From contig KV748176.1 in the NCBI GenBank assembly GCA_001692895.1, positions 2,604,001 through 2,668,000 of the forward strand: a DNA stretch of 64,000 nt, given 5' to 3'. The translations under genes were made by a program, and so were the position numbers. The notes beneath the pieces were generated by a model. The model saw nothing but the letters and a program-made list of their open reading frames with translations, was not told where the DNA came from and made no database searches. Positions 43,952-54,340 of the stretch are shown piece by piece; positions within the stretch are counted from its first letter, which is position 1, and the number at the start of each line of letters is the position of its first letter. The DNA comes from Cenococcum geophilum 1.58. Taxonomy: Eukaryota; Ascomycota; Dothideomycetes; Gloniales; Gloniaceae.

Positions 43952-46900
43952 TCAACTTCGTTTCGATGAAAAGGATTGAGATCTGGGCTTACAGATTTTT
44001 GTAAGGATTTTTCCTTTCAATGTAGGCAGTGTCGGTTTCTCTAACTTCTTTGCCGCCGCAACTATTTTCGGTTTGACTGGCACTTTGACAGTTGATCGAG
44101 AAATCGCTGTTATTGTATCGTTCTCCGATGATTTACCCTTCACCTTTGTAGATGTTTTGGCTATCTTGCGCGTCTTCTTAACGGGTGGCATAAGCTCGAT
44201 ATTAGACGCATCAAGTTTAATTATATCCGCCTCGAAAGCTTTATTATCCGGCTTCTTCTTCTTAGGCAATATGAAGACTGGGACTGGCTTCGCTTTTGTA
44301 CTCGAGGCGTTGGTCTTGGCAATCTTCTTCTTTGGCTTATGCAATGGAGAAACTCCATCGCTAGTCTCTGCAAGACTAACCTTGCGGATTCTGAAGGGAT
44401 GATCATGCTTCTTTGGCTTATGCAATGGAGAAACTCCATCGCTAGTCTCTGCAAGACTAACCTTGCGGATTCTGAAGGGATGATCATGTGGTTTACGTTT
44501 TGGAATACGTAGGACTGGTGAGGGCGTGGTTGGCGAAGGGGAAGGTGAGTCTTCGTGGGTTGGATCGATATGCTGAGTCTTCCTGTGACCAGTCCTAGTT
44601 GTGGTTGAGCGGACTGTAGTGGTGGTAGGACTAAGTCTGTGGACTTTCGAAGATGATGTTTTTTTGGCTTTCATTGCTGGGGGAGCCATGACTTCAACAG
44701 TGGGACGACAGAGTACGGACTTTATAGGGTTTGCGGCAGCTGAGGTAGTCCTTTTGGTGTTCGACTTCGTAGACGCTATCGGTGTGTCAAGATCTCCATC
44801 TGCAGCAACATCATCGACATCGCCGACGTTGTCATTGTACGCAGTCCTCTTCTCAACGGTACTTAGAGCGAATGACACATTTACCCCAAGCCCAGCTGCC
44901 TTCTTCCCCTGAGTCGTTTTGCGAGTTGAAATACTGGTTGCTTGACCGTTGAGATCGTCGAAGGGCCGTTGCAGGGGCTGTTCGCCATCATAGCACTTGC
45001 TGTCATAGGCATCTTGATGGAATCTTAGGCGTTTGCATGGGAGGTCCTCACTGCTGCACAAAGATGTACGACGCTTGCGTTTTCGGGCCACATCATTCAA
45101 GAATCCTAATTTTTCGTCTGGAATCGGGCGTTTTCTGACAATATCCCAATACCTATCATCATTTCTTGTCCAGGGTTCGTCACCTCTCAGTGGTGAAGGA
45201 GGTTGTCCATTCTCGAGTTCTGCAATCTTCAAGGCGACAGATCCATCCCGCATCTCTTTCACGTGGACAGGAGGGGCTTCCGGAAGTTTACCGGCTGGAT
45301 ACAGTCTTAGTAGACGTTCTGTAAGCTGGTCCCAGTGCTCATGGTCTCCTGCATCCGCTTCATAACGTTTTCTCAACGCACCGAGTGTGTACCTCAGGCC
45401 CTTCCTTATTAGCATTTCCTCGGCCACACATATTGCTCGCTCGAGTTTGGGATCCTTAAATTTAGAATAGTACTTGAGATCTGTACTTATAGGACCCAAA
45501 GTTGTTCTGGGTTTCCTAACACGCACTCTGGTCCTGGAGAGCGGAACCGGCTGGAACCACATCATGTTAGATTCCAAGTCTTCTGCTCGACCCCATGCAT
45601 CATCTGTTTCTCGCTGTACTATCTGTGAATCAAGAATGTCTTCTTCTATCTTGGCATTCTCTCTATCTTGAGCCTTCCAAATATTATATTCTGGGTTCTC
45701 CTGCGTCGGATCTTCCCAGTCGCCGGGCCTCGTCCAAAAGAAGAAGTGAGGCATCTCTTGATCAAGATAGGTTATATAAAAGAGCCTATCCAAGGTGTGT
45801 GGGAATCCGTCATCATTATCCATATCCAGGCAGGCTGGTAAGTACAAAACTGGGTTCTTGCTTCTAATTGTCGATGAAGCAGCCTCGAGAGCTAGCTGCT
45901 TTCTATTTCGTTCTGAGGTGTTTTGGCCTCGTGCAGGCTTTGATTTCAACTGTAATTTTGCTTTTGATTGTAATTTTTTCGATCTAGATCGGGATCTGGA
46001 TTTGGATCTTGACACCGATTTAGACCGCGATGTAGGGCTCGTCGTCTCGGCCGCACCGGGGGATGGTGCTTCCGATAAAGACGGCTGATCAGCATCCCAC
46101 TCTTTAGGGATCTGAAAATCTTCAAGAAACATGCCGCCATTCCACCATTGCAACTGGGTACGTTTGTTCCAGTCTTTCCCGCTTTCAATCTTAGTTCTTC
46201 GAAGCTGCTTGATTCGGACGCCGTTGCGCGCCGCCTGCACGGCCTCAGGGGAAGGCCTTGGCACGAAATCTGGAGACAAGTTTGGCGGCGTTTTCTTGCC
46301 GGGCAAAGCCACCCCTTCGTTTGACTTGGTCGTTTGGAGAAACATGTATTTGTATTTCATCCTTACTGGTTGGATCGGCGGAGTCGACGCTATGAGATGC
46401 ATGGGTGAGTCTAGGTCATAGTGCGGCGTGGTAGGTGTTTTCGGGGGGCTTGGAGATGGCAGCTCAGGATAGGGCCACTCAAAGACGCTGAGCGTCTGAT
46501 ATGGGATGTTGGGATGATACGGTGATGACATGCTACTACGCGTGGCCGTCTCGGTCGTAGTAGCTGTGCCGCTAAGCGTAATAAGCTCCCCTGTTATCCC
46601 TCTGTCATATAAGTTAATGAGGTAGCCTTCGTCTGTTTCGTTCCCTCCTTCGTTGCGTTGCTGCTCCCGCTGAGCTATCCTCTCCGCCTTGTCTACTTCT
46701 TTCCTCTTCCTTTCGACTTCCTCCTGAATCTTCTGTTGTGTTTCCCGCCGCCTCTTCTCCACTGCTGCAACATCGTTTCTGGCATCATCTTCCGCTAACT
46801 GTTTAGCTAACTGTGCCTTCTTCAAGTTCCTGTGCAGAAGTCCACGTTCTCTGCACCCCCTTCTTAATGTTTCATAGTTTTCATTATCCCACTTTGTGCC

Positions 46901-47083
46901 AGTCCTGTCTTCACCTTTTACTTGATGAGTAGTTCCAATACGTTGTTTCTTTGGTTTCGGGGTTGCGGCACCAGCAGATAAAGCTATGTTGCCTTCTTTG
47001 GCAGACTTTTCACGCTCTCTCTTGGCCTTGCCTTTCCCAGAGGCACCCTTGGGAGTCTTTGGCGACATTTGGGGTCTTAGCAA
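43952..47083 (-). CDS. Large basic protein with SAP-like motif, function unknown
   Basis: A single open frame of 1043 codons without introns; MSPKTPKGASGK five codons in is an alternative start. Residues 1-40 are Lys-rich and nuclear-signal-like. Residues about 67-101 (NYETLRRGCRERGLLHRNLK, then KAQLAKQL) resemble a SAP motif, which binds DNA in other proteins. A charged helix (residues 100-145), a Ser/Pro-rich segment and an SRSKSRSRSRSK stretch near residue 380 follow. The middle (about 430-690) has more hydrophobic, ordered-looking sequence (LFYITYLDQEMPHFFFW, then RAICVAEEMLIRKGLRYTLG). The end is Lys/Ser/Thr-rich and contains a perfect 27-residue tandem duplication (HDHPFRIRKVSLAETSDGVS...). 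No enzyme motif is recognised. A chromatin or RNA-related nuclear role is an inference from composition only. Confidence 0.8.
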   Translation of the reverse strand: MLRPQMSPKTPKGASGKGKAKREREKSAKEGNIALSAGAATPKPKKQRIGTTHQVKGEDRTGTKWDNENYETLRRGCRERGLLHRNLKKAQLAKQLAEDDARNDVAAVEKRRRETQQKIQEEVERKRKEVDKAERIAQREQQRNEGGNETDEGYLINLYDRGITGELITLSGTATTTETATRSSMSSPYHPNIPYQTLSVFEWPYPELPSPSPPKTPTTPHYDLDSPMHLIASTPPIQPVRMKYKYMFLQTTKSNEGVALPGKKTPPNLSPDFVPRPSPEAVQAARNGVRIKQLRRTKIESGKDWNKRTQLQWWNGGMFLEDFQIPKEWDADQPSLSEAPSPGAAETTSPTSRSKSVSRSKSRSRSRSKKLQSKAKLQLKSKPARGQNTSERNRKQLALEAASSTIRSKNPVLYLPACLDMDNDDGFPHTLDRLFYITYLDQEMPHFFFWTRPGDWEDPTQENPEYNIWKAQDRENAKIEEDILDSQIVQRETDDAWGRAEDLESNMMWFQPVPLSRTRVRVRKPRTTLGPISTDLKYYSKFKDPKLERAICVAEEMLIRKGLRYTLGALRKRYEADAGDHEHWDQLTERLLRLYPAGKLPEAPPVHVKEMRDGSVALKIAELENGQPPSPLRGDEPWTRNDDRYWDIVRKRPIPDEKLGFLNDVARKRKRRTSLCSSEDLPCKRLRFHQDAYDSKCYDGEQPLQRPFDDLNGQATSISTRKTTQGKKAAGLGVNVSFALSTVEKRTAYNDNVGDVDDVAADGDLDTPIASTKSNTKRTTSAAANPIKSVLCRPTVEVMAPPAMKAKKTSSSKVHRLSPTTTTVRSTTTRTGHRKTQHIDPTHEDSPSPSPTTPSPVLRIPKRKPHDHPFRIRKVSLAETSDGVSPLHKPKKHDHPFRIRKVSLAETSDGVSPLHKPKKKIAKTNASSTKAKPVPVFILPKKKKPDNKAFEADIIKLDASNIELMPPVKKTRKIAKTSTKVKGKSSENDTITAISRSTVKVPVKPKIVAAAKKLEKPTLPTLKGKILTKICKPRSQSFSSKRS
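44327..44488 (-). repeat. Perfect 81-bp tandem duplication within the coding region
   Basis: 44327-44407 and 44408-44488 are identical as far as I can read and keep the frame, adding 27 residues. The copy number may vary between strains. Confidence 0.9.
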
Positions 47084-48068
47084 CTGTATCTTACCAGCAG
47101 TAAGCTGTACTTGACTCGAAAAATGTCATAAATTAGCGATTTCCAGCAATTCTCAGAATTCGAGATTTAAACGAATGGGACAACCCTGAAACAAGGAAGA
47201 CAGGTAAAAAGCAAGTCTCTGTATTTTATAGTACTTGTCATGACTGCTGTCCACTAGACGTATCCCGCTTTTAGTTTCCGCTTCTAGATAAGGGGCACAA
47301 TCGGACAATGAAATAGAGATCGGCTTCGAAACCGCAACCGGATATAACGGGTACGATGATCCTTTGTTCGCATGACGAGCACATGAGAGTTTGTTAGGGG
47401 AAGGGTTAAAATGTCTTTGAGAGATGGAATCCTACAAGCCGTAGTCGTGCCACTCGTTGATACTCGGAGGAGAAAGGCAAGCTCCAGGCGGGCTCTGTCC
47501 TCAGAAGCGAGGAATGCAGTTCCCTGAAGGCGAGCCAATCGCCATAGCCAATTGCTTCCCATATAATCTTTGCATTCCTCGCGATGTATCATCTAGCCTC
47601 ATTTGAAAGTCCATATTACCGTTGCGGCCCGCTCCATTAGCTGATACACATATGCCTAACGCTACTCATAGTAGTCACCCGAGCAGCACTCCAGTAAAAT
47701 GCGTTCATACGAAGCCAAATGGTTTCCAGATAGAGCAGGAGAGCCGTTGGAAATGCTTGGCTTGAAATTCTAGGCCTGCTAGAAGCTTCATAGCTGTGAA
47801 GCGAAGACTCGCGGCTGACGCTCACTTAAGATGCGTGCTGCTTGCCTGGTCCTGCATTGCATGCAATTCTTGGCCCACAAAACTAGTCCGGAACTGCCAC
47901 CGATGCAACGAGGAGGCGTAAAACTTTCATCACAATCCACTATATTTGCAGCATCGGGCTCGGAAGTAATTTTGAAAGACTTGATTATCGTGGCTCAAAT
48001 CTCAACCTCGAGTGTTTCACTGCCAAAAATCAACCCAGGTTCGACCTGGCACATGCATCAAAGGACAC
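47084..48068. other. Intergenic, 985 bp
   Basis: Lies upstream of the basic-protein gene and downstream of the glutaminyl cyclase gene, both on the minus strand. It should contain the promoter of the former. Short frames at 47284, 47637 and 47831 show no domains. No repeats are seen. Confidence 0.5.
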
Positions 48069-49361
48069 TCACAACTCAGTCCTGCTGGTGGGTTTCCTCC
48101 TCTTCTTGTCATTAGCCTCGTTCTCATTCCACTCTCCTCTTGCTATGACTTTCGCTGCATCAAAAAAACCCTCCAGCTCCATCCATTCTCCGGCAAACGC
48201 TGTAACGAGCTTCGCCCAATCCTCCACTGTATCTAAATCCAAGTGATCACCATCGTCATCCATCTCGTGCCATACCCTTGGAAAAGGAGTCGGGATAATG
48301 TGCAAGACCTCAACTCCCCTAGCCATGAATGGAATATGGTCGTCTTGCACCATCCATCCTCGGAATCTATCGTCTGACTTGTCCGCTTCCACAAGGAAGA
48401 CGGGCTCTTTTCGTAGCTCGTTCTCGCGTTCTTTCAGCTTGGTAGGGTGATTTGGTGACGATTTGAACTGTTCGAGATTGCGTAAGCGGGTTTCTAGAGC
48501 AGCCATGTTTTTGTAGGCCCAATGTGTTGTTTTAAAGTATGACGGAACGGTTGGGTTGGCGGAACCGAGGAGGTCAAGGAGTAGGAAGAGGGAGATGGAT
48601 GCGAGAGGGGTGCGGTAGGTCGACATTGCGGGGTGGACGGTGTGTTCCCAAGACTCTGCGAGAGCGCTGAAGAAAATTAGCGAACTCCAATCTCAAGGTT
48701 TTCGTCTGCGCTGGAAGTCAAGAGCATTTAGGGAGCTTGCAAGTACTCACCGTGCTCCATAAAGACTATCCGTATCTGTCCAGCTCAGAAATGCCTCCTC
48801 TCCATCAAGGAATATTATCTGGACTCCTTTCTGCTCCTCGAGCTCTTCCGTTCCGTCCGCAGCCATGGCCTCCCATTTCTTCGTTAGCACCTCATCAATG
48901 CTGCGCGCGGTGTGCATCAGCATCGCACACGGGGCCGCGCTATCCGTCGCCCCAATGAAGCCCGCTGGGGTGATTTTACTGTCATAATGAGCAACCAGCG
49001 CCAATCGCCCGACTTCTCCAACTTGGGTTCCGGGTGGGTCGCGGGTTGCAATTAGGTTAACAAAGGGGATTTCCTTGCCATTACTTGTAGGGGTCGTAGA
49101 GGATGAGTTCTGAAACTCCAACGTCCATTTTGGGAGATGGGTGCGGAAAAAATCGACGAAATGATTCAGCACGGCGGTCGAGCCAGGCGTACCTGAGACC
49201 CGTGTGCGCAGTATTGGCGATAATAGGGCGCCATGGTGGACATTAAAATCGTCTCCGGGGCTGGGTAAGCCTTTAAGGGTGTCGTCTGAGAGAGTACTAT
49301 ATGCCGATGCGAGGGAAAGGAGGAGGGCCAGGAGGCCAAGGAGAGACTGGAAGGTTGGCAT
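48069..49361 (-). CDS. Glutaminyl-peptide cyclotransferase, secreted M28-type
   Basis: Two exons (49361-48751 and 48666-48069, GT-AG intron of 84 bases) encode 402 residues. The start MPTFQSLLGLLALLLSLASA is a signal peptide; an in-frame start at 49544 would bury it, so it was not used. The zinc ligands of the family are visible: Asp in FIGATDSAAP, Glu in FLDGEEAF, and His in VQDDHIPFM. LALVAHYDSK also fits. The enzyme converts N-terminal Gln to pyroglutamate in the secretory pathway and is related to M28 aminopeptidases. A short hydrophobic stretch (ASISLFLLLDLLG) is part of the fold in homologues. It shares a 307-bp divergent upstream region with the mitochondrial-type gene at 49669. Confidence 0.93.
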
Positions 49362-49668
49362 TGTACAGTAAGCAATGATAGTTAGTATTGCACAAGAAGT
49401 TGTGTCATATTTGTGGAATAAGAAGCCGTACGTGCTCGAATGGAGAGCGCGCAGGTAGGTTAGTAGCAAGTAAGACGATGCGGTCTCAAGGCCTAATAAA
49501 GAAGTTGCAATATGCGATGGTTGGTCGGTCCGCCGGGCGGTCATCTTGGCAACGGCGGAACCCCCTGAGTCTATGTACCTAGCTGGAATTTAGCGTCTGT
49601 CAATCCGTAAAACTCAATGGGTGCGGTTGCTTCTTTCCACTACATGCCAGTTCATCCATCACAATAAA
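49362..49668. promoter_or_regulatory. Divergent intergenic region between cyclase and membrane-protein genes
   Basis: 307 bases separate two start codons pointing outward, so both promoters must lie here or overlap the transcribed leaders. I see no convincing TATA box or known binding site. Confidence 0.5.
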
Positions 49669-50614
49669 ATGATAATTCGATCAAGAACTGTCTCTTCTAT
49701 ATACAGGGCATGCTCTAAGCTACGTCCTAGCCCAGTGCAGCCATGCACCATACTATATAGCTCGAGTATACCCATTCCGAGCACAGCCAGACTTCATACC
49801 TTTGCACAAACCCCAATTCGACGACAACAGCAGTTGTCTCGAACACAATATACACCATCCAAATCAGGTCAGCTGACTCCAGGTCTGTCGCTTGAAAATA
49901 AGTTGACGTTCCGCAGCATATCCTTCTCGACTTCTCATTTACAATGCCGGCACCGGAAAGACGACTTTCATTTCCTTCTGGAAAGTCACAACTATTTTCC
50001 TGTTTGGTATCTCATGCGTCTTTATGGCCCCACGGTTTTACTATGCCCCTAATGAGCCACAGCCCGTCCTAAAGACTGTTGGAGGTAAATACTCCTTTCC
50101 AGTTATTCTTTATTCTCAATTCTTACCTTCGCCTTTCCTCACCTTCATTTGTATCGACCTGACATCCCCTGCAGTCATATGCATGGGCGCGATTCCTATG
50201 ATCGTCGTGGGCCTTGCTACAGCGCCTTTCGTCAACTCAGTCAATCTCTACATTCCTGAGTTCGCTCGTAGATCTCGTGATGTACTGATCCGATATTCAC
50301 AAAATCTTCCCAAAGATGCGCAGCTAGAATTCGTCACTGCGCGATTGTTTGGGCTTCCAAAAACCACCGGCGTGAGGGTGTCAGAGATACGAGCCTTGCC
50401 CAGTCGCTGGGGTCGACTGGCTAACTTGGAGCGCATAAGAACTCCTCGCCTTCAGAAAGAGCTCGCACAACGATCGGCCTGGAAGAAGGCTTTAGGATTT
50501 TTAGCTGAACCCAGGTTCAAATTCTATGTCACGGATGACGTGGCAAGTATGAGAAGGAGCCGAGCCCCGGGGGTGTGGGAGAATGTTCTGAAGGAAATTC
50601 GTAAGAGCTCGTAA
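49669..50614 (+). CDS. Mitochondrial-type two-pass membrane protein, uncharacterised
   Basis: Three exons (49669-49867, 49917-50084, 50175-50614) join in frame to 268 residues. The first about 60 residues (MIIRSRTVSSIYRACSKLRP...) are rich in Arg and Ser and free of acids, as in mitochondrial presequences. Two hydrophobic segments follow: FWKVTTIFLFGISCVFMA and VICMGAIPMIVVGLATAPF, joined by a short loop with PRFYYAPNEPQP, then a soluble basic C-terminus (RFKFYVTDDVASMRRSR). This two-helix hairpin plan is reminiscent of the TMEM70/TMEM186/TMEM223 group of inner-membrane assembly factors, but the similarity is structural and unproven. The GTG-initiated frame at 49621 was not used. Confidence 0.75.
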
Positions 50615-51779
50615 CCCTAAACATGCACCCGTCTTTGCATAAATAGTGTATTACTACAGTTCGGCTTTCATGAATGGTGCAAACGTTCCGTGCCGCGTCT
50701 TTTGTAATATTTACTGAATTCGTTGGAACAATTGTAAAGGAGGCTCGAATCTGCCGTACGGTCAATCGTAGGGATTCAGCGGTACAGTATCTACTTGATG
50801 TATATGCAATGAGATAGCGTTCTCCACAGGGAGAAAATATCTACGCGGGATTGTGTGCTTAGGTGGGAGCGAGGGGGTGTACTGCGCAGCTGAAGAGTAA
50901 GCAATACCGACAGATCAGTGAAACTGGGCGATGGAGATCAAAAGAGAGTATAATAAAGTCAATGCAAGCCACAGCCTCAGAGATGAGAATCCCATGGGCG
51001 ACAACCGATTTGTGGTGTTTGATTTCCGTTGGTCGCTAATGAGAAAAGGTAAGAGCTCCTTTAATATCTGCGAAATCTTGCAATAATGATGGGCAGAAAT
51101 GCTTTGATTTCTCTCAACCAGGCCTTACATTAGTCTATATTTTATTAGTATTTGGTCAGATCTTTCATTGGAGACAAGCATTACGTGGATTGCAATCAAA
51201 CTTTTCATCTACGGCGGGAAGCTAAATCGACGTCTGGTGCGGCGCCCTTGATCTGCTGGAGGCGAGGGTGTGTGGAGACACCGCAAACGGCCAACCAGAT
51301 GGCGGGAAATCATTACCGGCCCCTGATGTAGGTAGGTAGCATGAAGGCCCAGCCCGAGCAGCCCATGTCAACCCTGTTCCATTCCTTTTTACCCTAAGGG
51401 ATTTTTTTTTCGTGATCGGAAGACATGGTCTTTGAAATGAAACAATTTTCGCTGACAGACTAGTTCGAATGTCTCTGAAATGCTTGAGCAGACATCGCTT
51501 TTTCCACAAACATGGTCGAGATTAGTGGCAAGAATTGCACCTCCCCAATTCACACCCCTGCCTTTGCCGCATTCACATTCTACTTTCACGCTCCGTTTTC
51601 GAATCACCGCAGCTATCTCCCTATTTAAAAATCTCAAAATTTTCTCTTCTTTTCTCGCCTTCCGTTCGGTACCTCCGCCCGTTGAAAACCTCAACCCCTG
51701 CCGACCAACATTCCCCCGCTGAACCACTTTGCTTGGAACAACTCTGCTTTTCCTTTCAGATCCGTAAGGCCTACCCCTC
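50615..51779. other. Intergenic, no gene seen
   Basis: About 1.2 kb of balanced composition. Overlapping frames at 51222-51834 on both strands show no domains; the pyrimidine-rich stretch 51540-51720 on the plus strand may be the old promoter or leader of the broken arylsulfotransferase gene. Confidence 0.5.
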
Positions 51780-53187
51780 CATCCTTTCAAAATTTCAAGT
51801 AAAGCTGACGTCCAACCCAAGCGCCCTGATCTGAATCCTCAGCCGATCGACTTCATTACCTATCACAAAGGCCTAGTCAGCCAAGAAGATGGTTACATAT
51901 TTCTCTCCTCTTATACCCAAAATCCCTCTCGAATACCAGCCTGACGTCCAAGCCATCCCCCACCCCGGTGGTCTACGACATCGATGGCAATCTTGTTTGG
52001 TCGGATTACGGGGAGGAACCGCATACGCCTTCAACGTCAAAGCCGAAGACTACAATGGCGAGCCTCATATCGCTTTCTTCGCTGGAGTTCTCTTTGAATG
52101 GAGTGCTTTGGATCATGTTGGTCTTGAGGATTCCAACTCCAAGATTGACCAAGACCCTTTCACAGGAGATGGCGAGAGACTTATTACGGCCTATGATTAC
52201 TTGTACGTTGCGCACCACCCCGCCGTCTCTCAACTGCACTCTCAGCTATAGTCTCAAACATTAACTGACACGCTTCCAGTCATCTAAACTCAGCTGCAAA
52301 CGACCCACCTGGTAACTATCTCGTGTTCTCTCGGCACCCCTCGACTATATATCTCATCTCCGCTTATGACGGCAGCGCTCTCTGGCGCCTAAATGGCAAA
52401 AACTCTACGTTCGACTTGCAAAACTTAACATTTAGCTGCCAGCATGACCTCATCCTACACACCTGAACGGCCAACAATCTCACAATCTCAATCATGGACA
52501 ATGCCTCCGGTGGTCTTCCTAGCACTAACGCGTCCGCCTGTTATCCGGTGAATTCATCTCGATCGACCCACAAAGACAGCCACGCTCCTCAGGGAATACA
52601 TCTCCCCGGAACGCTTACTCTCGCCCTCGCAAGGCGACGTGCAGACGCTCTCGAGCAGGGACCAGTTCATTAGCTAGGGCGACCTCGCCTTCTCCGAGTT
52701 CATGCCCAATAGGACCTGCGTTCTGCACGCGCAGTTCGGCGCCGTGACTGACGATGCCCACACAACTACCTGCTCCTATTCAGTCCACCGCGGCAACTGG
52801 ACTGGCGTGCCTGATAATGGTCCTGCTATCTTTACGGATTGGGACCAAGTTGCTAGCAAGACTGCTTTCTATACCAGTTGGAATGGCGCTACGGAGGTTG
52901 AGAGTTGGGAGATCCATTCGGTGGCCAATAATGAGAAGCGTGAGGCTACGGCTGCAGTAGATAGCATGCTGGGCACGGTGGTGAAGAAGGGGTTTGAGAC
53001 TGTTCTTGATCAACCGGTTCGTGGGGCAGGGGTATGCGGTTGCGCTGGGGAAGGACGGGAATGGGTTAGGGCAGACGGTGGTGGTCGCCCCGCTCTTTGT
53101 GCCGAAGGCCTGCGGTGTTTGATGAAGAACTTGCTTGAGGTGAGGAGGTGCGCCATGCATCACAAAATTGTTGCTGTTGTCACTTGA
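51780..53187 (+). pseudogene. Arylsulfotransferase (ASST)-like gene, broken
   Basis: Pieces of a fungal ASST-family protein occur in order but in different frames: KRPDLNPQPIDFITYHKG and GYIFLSSYTQNP (51815-51925), VVYDIDGNLVWSDYG (51968), AFNVKAEDYNGEPHIAFFAG (52027), VLFEWSALDHVGLEDSN (52086), a likely GT-AG intron (52204-52279) before HLNSAANDPPGNYLVFSR, then SALWRLNGKNSTF, SCQHDLILHT-stop, ISIMDNASGG, FIS-stop-GDLAFSEF and AFYTSWNGATEVESWEIHSV (52865). There are at least two frameshifts and two stops, and about 90 residues normally found between FFAG and VLFEW are missing. Damage is by indels, not the C-to-T pattern of the repeats, so it decayed as a single-copy gene. Confidence 0.8.
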
Positions 53188-54340
53188 CAAAGCTGTCCAA
53201 GCTAGATCCGGATTTGGCTTTTGAGGAGCGCCAATTGGGAGTTTTTCATGGGCTTCAATAACAGGTAATGATAGGGTGACAGATAGGTATACATTTCCAT
53301 TCATCATAGGGCTCTGTACCATTATCAACGTGATCCCCTCCCCTACTGACTCTGCCGCCTTGTATATCGGTCCCGTTCATGACAGCTTCATCGATATCTG
53401 ACGTTCTCACCAACATTTTGTCAAACGGAAGATTAAGAATGAGAAGTCGGTCGATTAAAGGTGGCTCTAGGGCCTCTATATATACACTGGGTAGGTAGGC
53501 AGCAAGGTAGGCAACAGGATTGAAGCCTACGAAGAATTCAAATCTAGTCTTGATAGTCAAGCCACTAGGCAGACATGCTCCAACATTTCAAGCAAGCCAT
53601 AGGTATATTAAGATTCTAAATATACCAGTTCCTTGAACCTCGGTGTAGTTTAGTGGGTATAATACGTGACAGCTGGTTCACGAGACGTAGGTGTGATTCC
53701 TACCATCGGGCAGCCCAATTTCTTTGAGATTGTCAGCAGAAGGTGTGAAACTACCACCCTTGCGCCGGTTTTTATTGCTTTGCATTTGATCTTTGTCCCA
53801 TTGTAAAAGGCGTTGAAAGCTCAGACTGCTTCTTAATTATATGAAATGGCCATCAATATATCAATTACTTAAACTTAACGTTAACTCAACTAGAAACTCG
53901 GTGCGATTTAGTGATTTATAACAACACTCGAACGCCAATGTACTCTTTTTGGCTGCAGCTTGAGGAAACATCTACTATAGTTTCTGCATGTTGTTCCCTC
54001 CTCGCCAGCTTATTTTTTTGTGAGTGTAGTAGGAAGAAGTAGTTGACTTAGTACTAATATTAGCATTAAAGCATATTAGGATGAGAGAACAAGCGGGATG
54101 ACTGAGTGGCTGGGTATTGAAGACATAAACGGTCAACTGAAGTTGTAGGGCATCAATTACTATTCAGAAATATGTTGGATTGAGAGAATGACTGATCAAA
54201 TCTTCGGTATTGTGACATGCAGTCTAGTCTGAGAGAATTTCACAGAACTTTTATCCCCACCCCACACAGATCCGCCCAAATTCCATAACTCCCTCCTGCA
54301 TTGCTGCTTTTTCTCAGTCTTATGCCACGACTTACTCGCT
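53188..54340. other. Intergenic with degenerate tRNA
   Basis: Apart from the tRNA-like sequence at 53639-53710 I see no gene. Moderately AT-rich, with no repeats noted. Confidence 0.5.
53639..53710 (+). pseudogene. tRNA-like sequence, probably a degenerate tRNA
   Basis: A 7-bp acceptor stem forms between CTCGGTG and CATCGGG (two G-T pairs). The A box TAGTTTAGTGG fits the Pol III consensus. The T stem GTAGG/CCTAC is intact, but its loop is TGTGATT instead of TTCRANN, so the B box is damaged. The anticodon arm has stem CGTGA/TCACG but an eight-base loop, CAGCTGGT, so no anticodon can be assigned. No intron is evident. Likely a decayed tRNA of the Val/Asp/Glu D-arm type. Confidence 0.5.

Noticed and set aside
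47284-47592. 102-codon minus-strand frame between two genes
   Set aside because: No domain, no splice partner and atypical composition; treated as chance.
48747-49544. Longer N-terminus for the glutaminyl cyclase
   Set aside because: Starting at 49544 would place a typical signal peptide 60 residues inside the protein; the start at 49361 is preferred.
51389-51820. 143-codon minus-strand frame
   Set aside because: It lies opposite the leader of the broken arylsulfotransferase gene and resembles no known protein.
54085-54175. Possible tRNA beginning GGGATGACTGAGTGGCT
   Set aside because: The A box is suggestive, but there is no B box or pairing acceptor stem downstream.
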